Source: Deinococcales bacterium (GTDB taxonomy: Bacteria > Deinococcota > Deinococci > Deinococcales > Deinococcaceae). Taken from it: a DNA stretch of 5,500 nucleotides. Where the stretch lies: assembly GCA_014378225.1 (NCBI GenBank), contig JACMOA010000059.1, forward strand, positions 1-5,500, given 5' to 3'. The notes under the pieces are model-generated. The model was not told where the DNA came from, searched no databases, and saw only the letters and a list, made by a program, of their open reading frames with translations. Made by a program: the position numbers and the translations under genes. Of this stretch, positions 5,009 through 5,500 are shown piece after piece. The number at the start of each line of letters is the position of its first letter. Positions within the stretch are counted from its first letter, which is position 1.

Positions 5009-5500
5009 ATGCGCGAAGCCCTGGAAACCGAACTGCAAAACGCTCTTAACACCGCGCTCGAGATGTTAGACAAAGTGCGCGACAATTTAATGCTGGCGGG
5101 CCGCACCCTGCTCGAGGGCCGGGGTGAACTGCTTGAGGGCGTGCAAAATGCCGACAAAATCATTGACGACCTCGAGCATACTCTGGAAAACGACTGTCTG
5201 AGAATCATCGCCCTGCATCAACCGGTGGCGGTGGATTTGCGGCTGGTGGCGGCCCTCTTGAAAAGTGCTACCGACCTCGAGCGGATGGGCGATTACGCGG
5301 TGCATGTGGCTGTGGACGCCGCACGGCTGGCCCAGGAAAGCCCGCTGAAAAAGTATATCAATCTGGGCAGCATGATTCGCAATCTGGACGCCATGCTGTT
5401 GCAACTGCGCCTAGCCGTGCAAAAGCGGGATGTGGATTTGGCGCGGGCCGCTCATAAACTGGACGACGAAGTAGACGATTTGTACGAGCAGGTGCAGCGC
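5009..5500 (+). CDS. phoU: Phosphate-signalling protein PhoU, first 164 residues (cut by right edge)
   Basis: PhoU is a cytoplasmic three-helix-bundle-repeat protein that links the Pst phosphate transporter to the PhoR kinase and restrains the Pho response when phosphate is plentiful. The frame is open from ATG 5009 to the window end. Family members are about 215-235 residues, so some 55-70 residues are missing. The first repeat covers about residues 1-105, with IIALHQPVAVDLRLVAALLK followed by the metal-binding motif DLERMGDYAV (D89, E91, D95). The second repeat begins near residue 115 and its matching acidic motif has started as KLDDEVDDLYEQV when the window ends. GGAG (5001-5004) is 4 bases before the ATG. 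A 134-bp gap separates it from the kinase gene. No terminator is convincing there, so it may be co-transcribed or have its own promoter. pst or other phosphate genes could lie to the right. Confidence 0.93.
   Translation, partial: MREALETELQNALNTALEMLDKVRDNLMLAGRTLLEGRGELLEGVQNADKIIDDLEHTLENDCLRIIALHQPVAVDLRLVAALLKSATDLERMGDYAVHVAVDAARLAQESPLKKYINLGSMIRNLDAMLLQLRLAVQKRDVDLARAAHKLDDEVDDLYEQVQR

Overview
The window looks like chromosomal DNA of a Deinococcota bacterium, most likely a Meiothermus-like member of the Thermaceae. This is an inference from three things. The xylose isomerase is of the short Thermus/actinomycete class. Genes start from clear GGAG-type ribosome sites. The XhoI word CTCGAG occurs 52 times in 5.5 kb by my hand count. 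Base composition by eye is moderately GC-rich (not counted). No tRNA, rRNA, CRISPR, transposase or integrase is visible, and the window reads as ordinary housekeeping DNA with a few odd spots.

Layout. Positions 1-729 (minus strand) hold the N-terminal 243 codons of xylose isomerase (xylA), which runs off the left edge. It is preceded by a near-consensus sigma-70 promoter (828-856) and a 5' UTR carrying an 18-bp palindrome. Divergently, greA (1020-1502, plus) encodes a transcript cleavage factor and ends in a hairpin terminator. Convergent with greA is a calcineurin-like metallophosphoesterase (1574-2317, minus). The gap 2318-2491 contains a heptamer-phased repeat with two interlocked inverted repeats. 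It is followed by a glyoxalase-II-like metallo-beta-lactamase-fold hydrolase (2492-3151, plus) that is interrupted by an in-frame TGA at codon 120.

The right half (3190-5500, plus) is a phosphate-signalling block: a PhoB/PhoP-type OmpR-family response regulator (3232-3921), a soluble PAS-HisKA-HATPase sensor kinase starting two bases after it (3924-4874), and after a 134-bp gap the first 164 codons of phoU (5009 onward, cut by the right edge). In characterised bacteria PhoU connects the Pst phosphate transporter to the PhoR kinase, which phosphorylates PhoB/PhoP. The gene order here suggests the same circuit, with a kinase that lacks membrane segments and so would have to receive its signal in the cytoplasm. 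Directly repeated CTGAC units with 11-12 bp spacing in front of the regulator gene are a candidate site for autoregulation.

I do not see a convincing undescribed multi-gene system. The most interesting items are the dense CTCGAG word, the stop codon in an otherwise intact hydrolase gene, and the interlocked repeat at 2373-2470.
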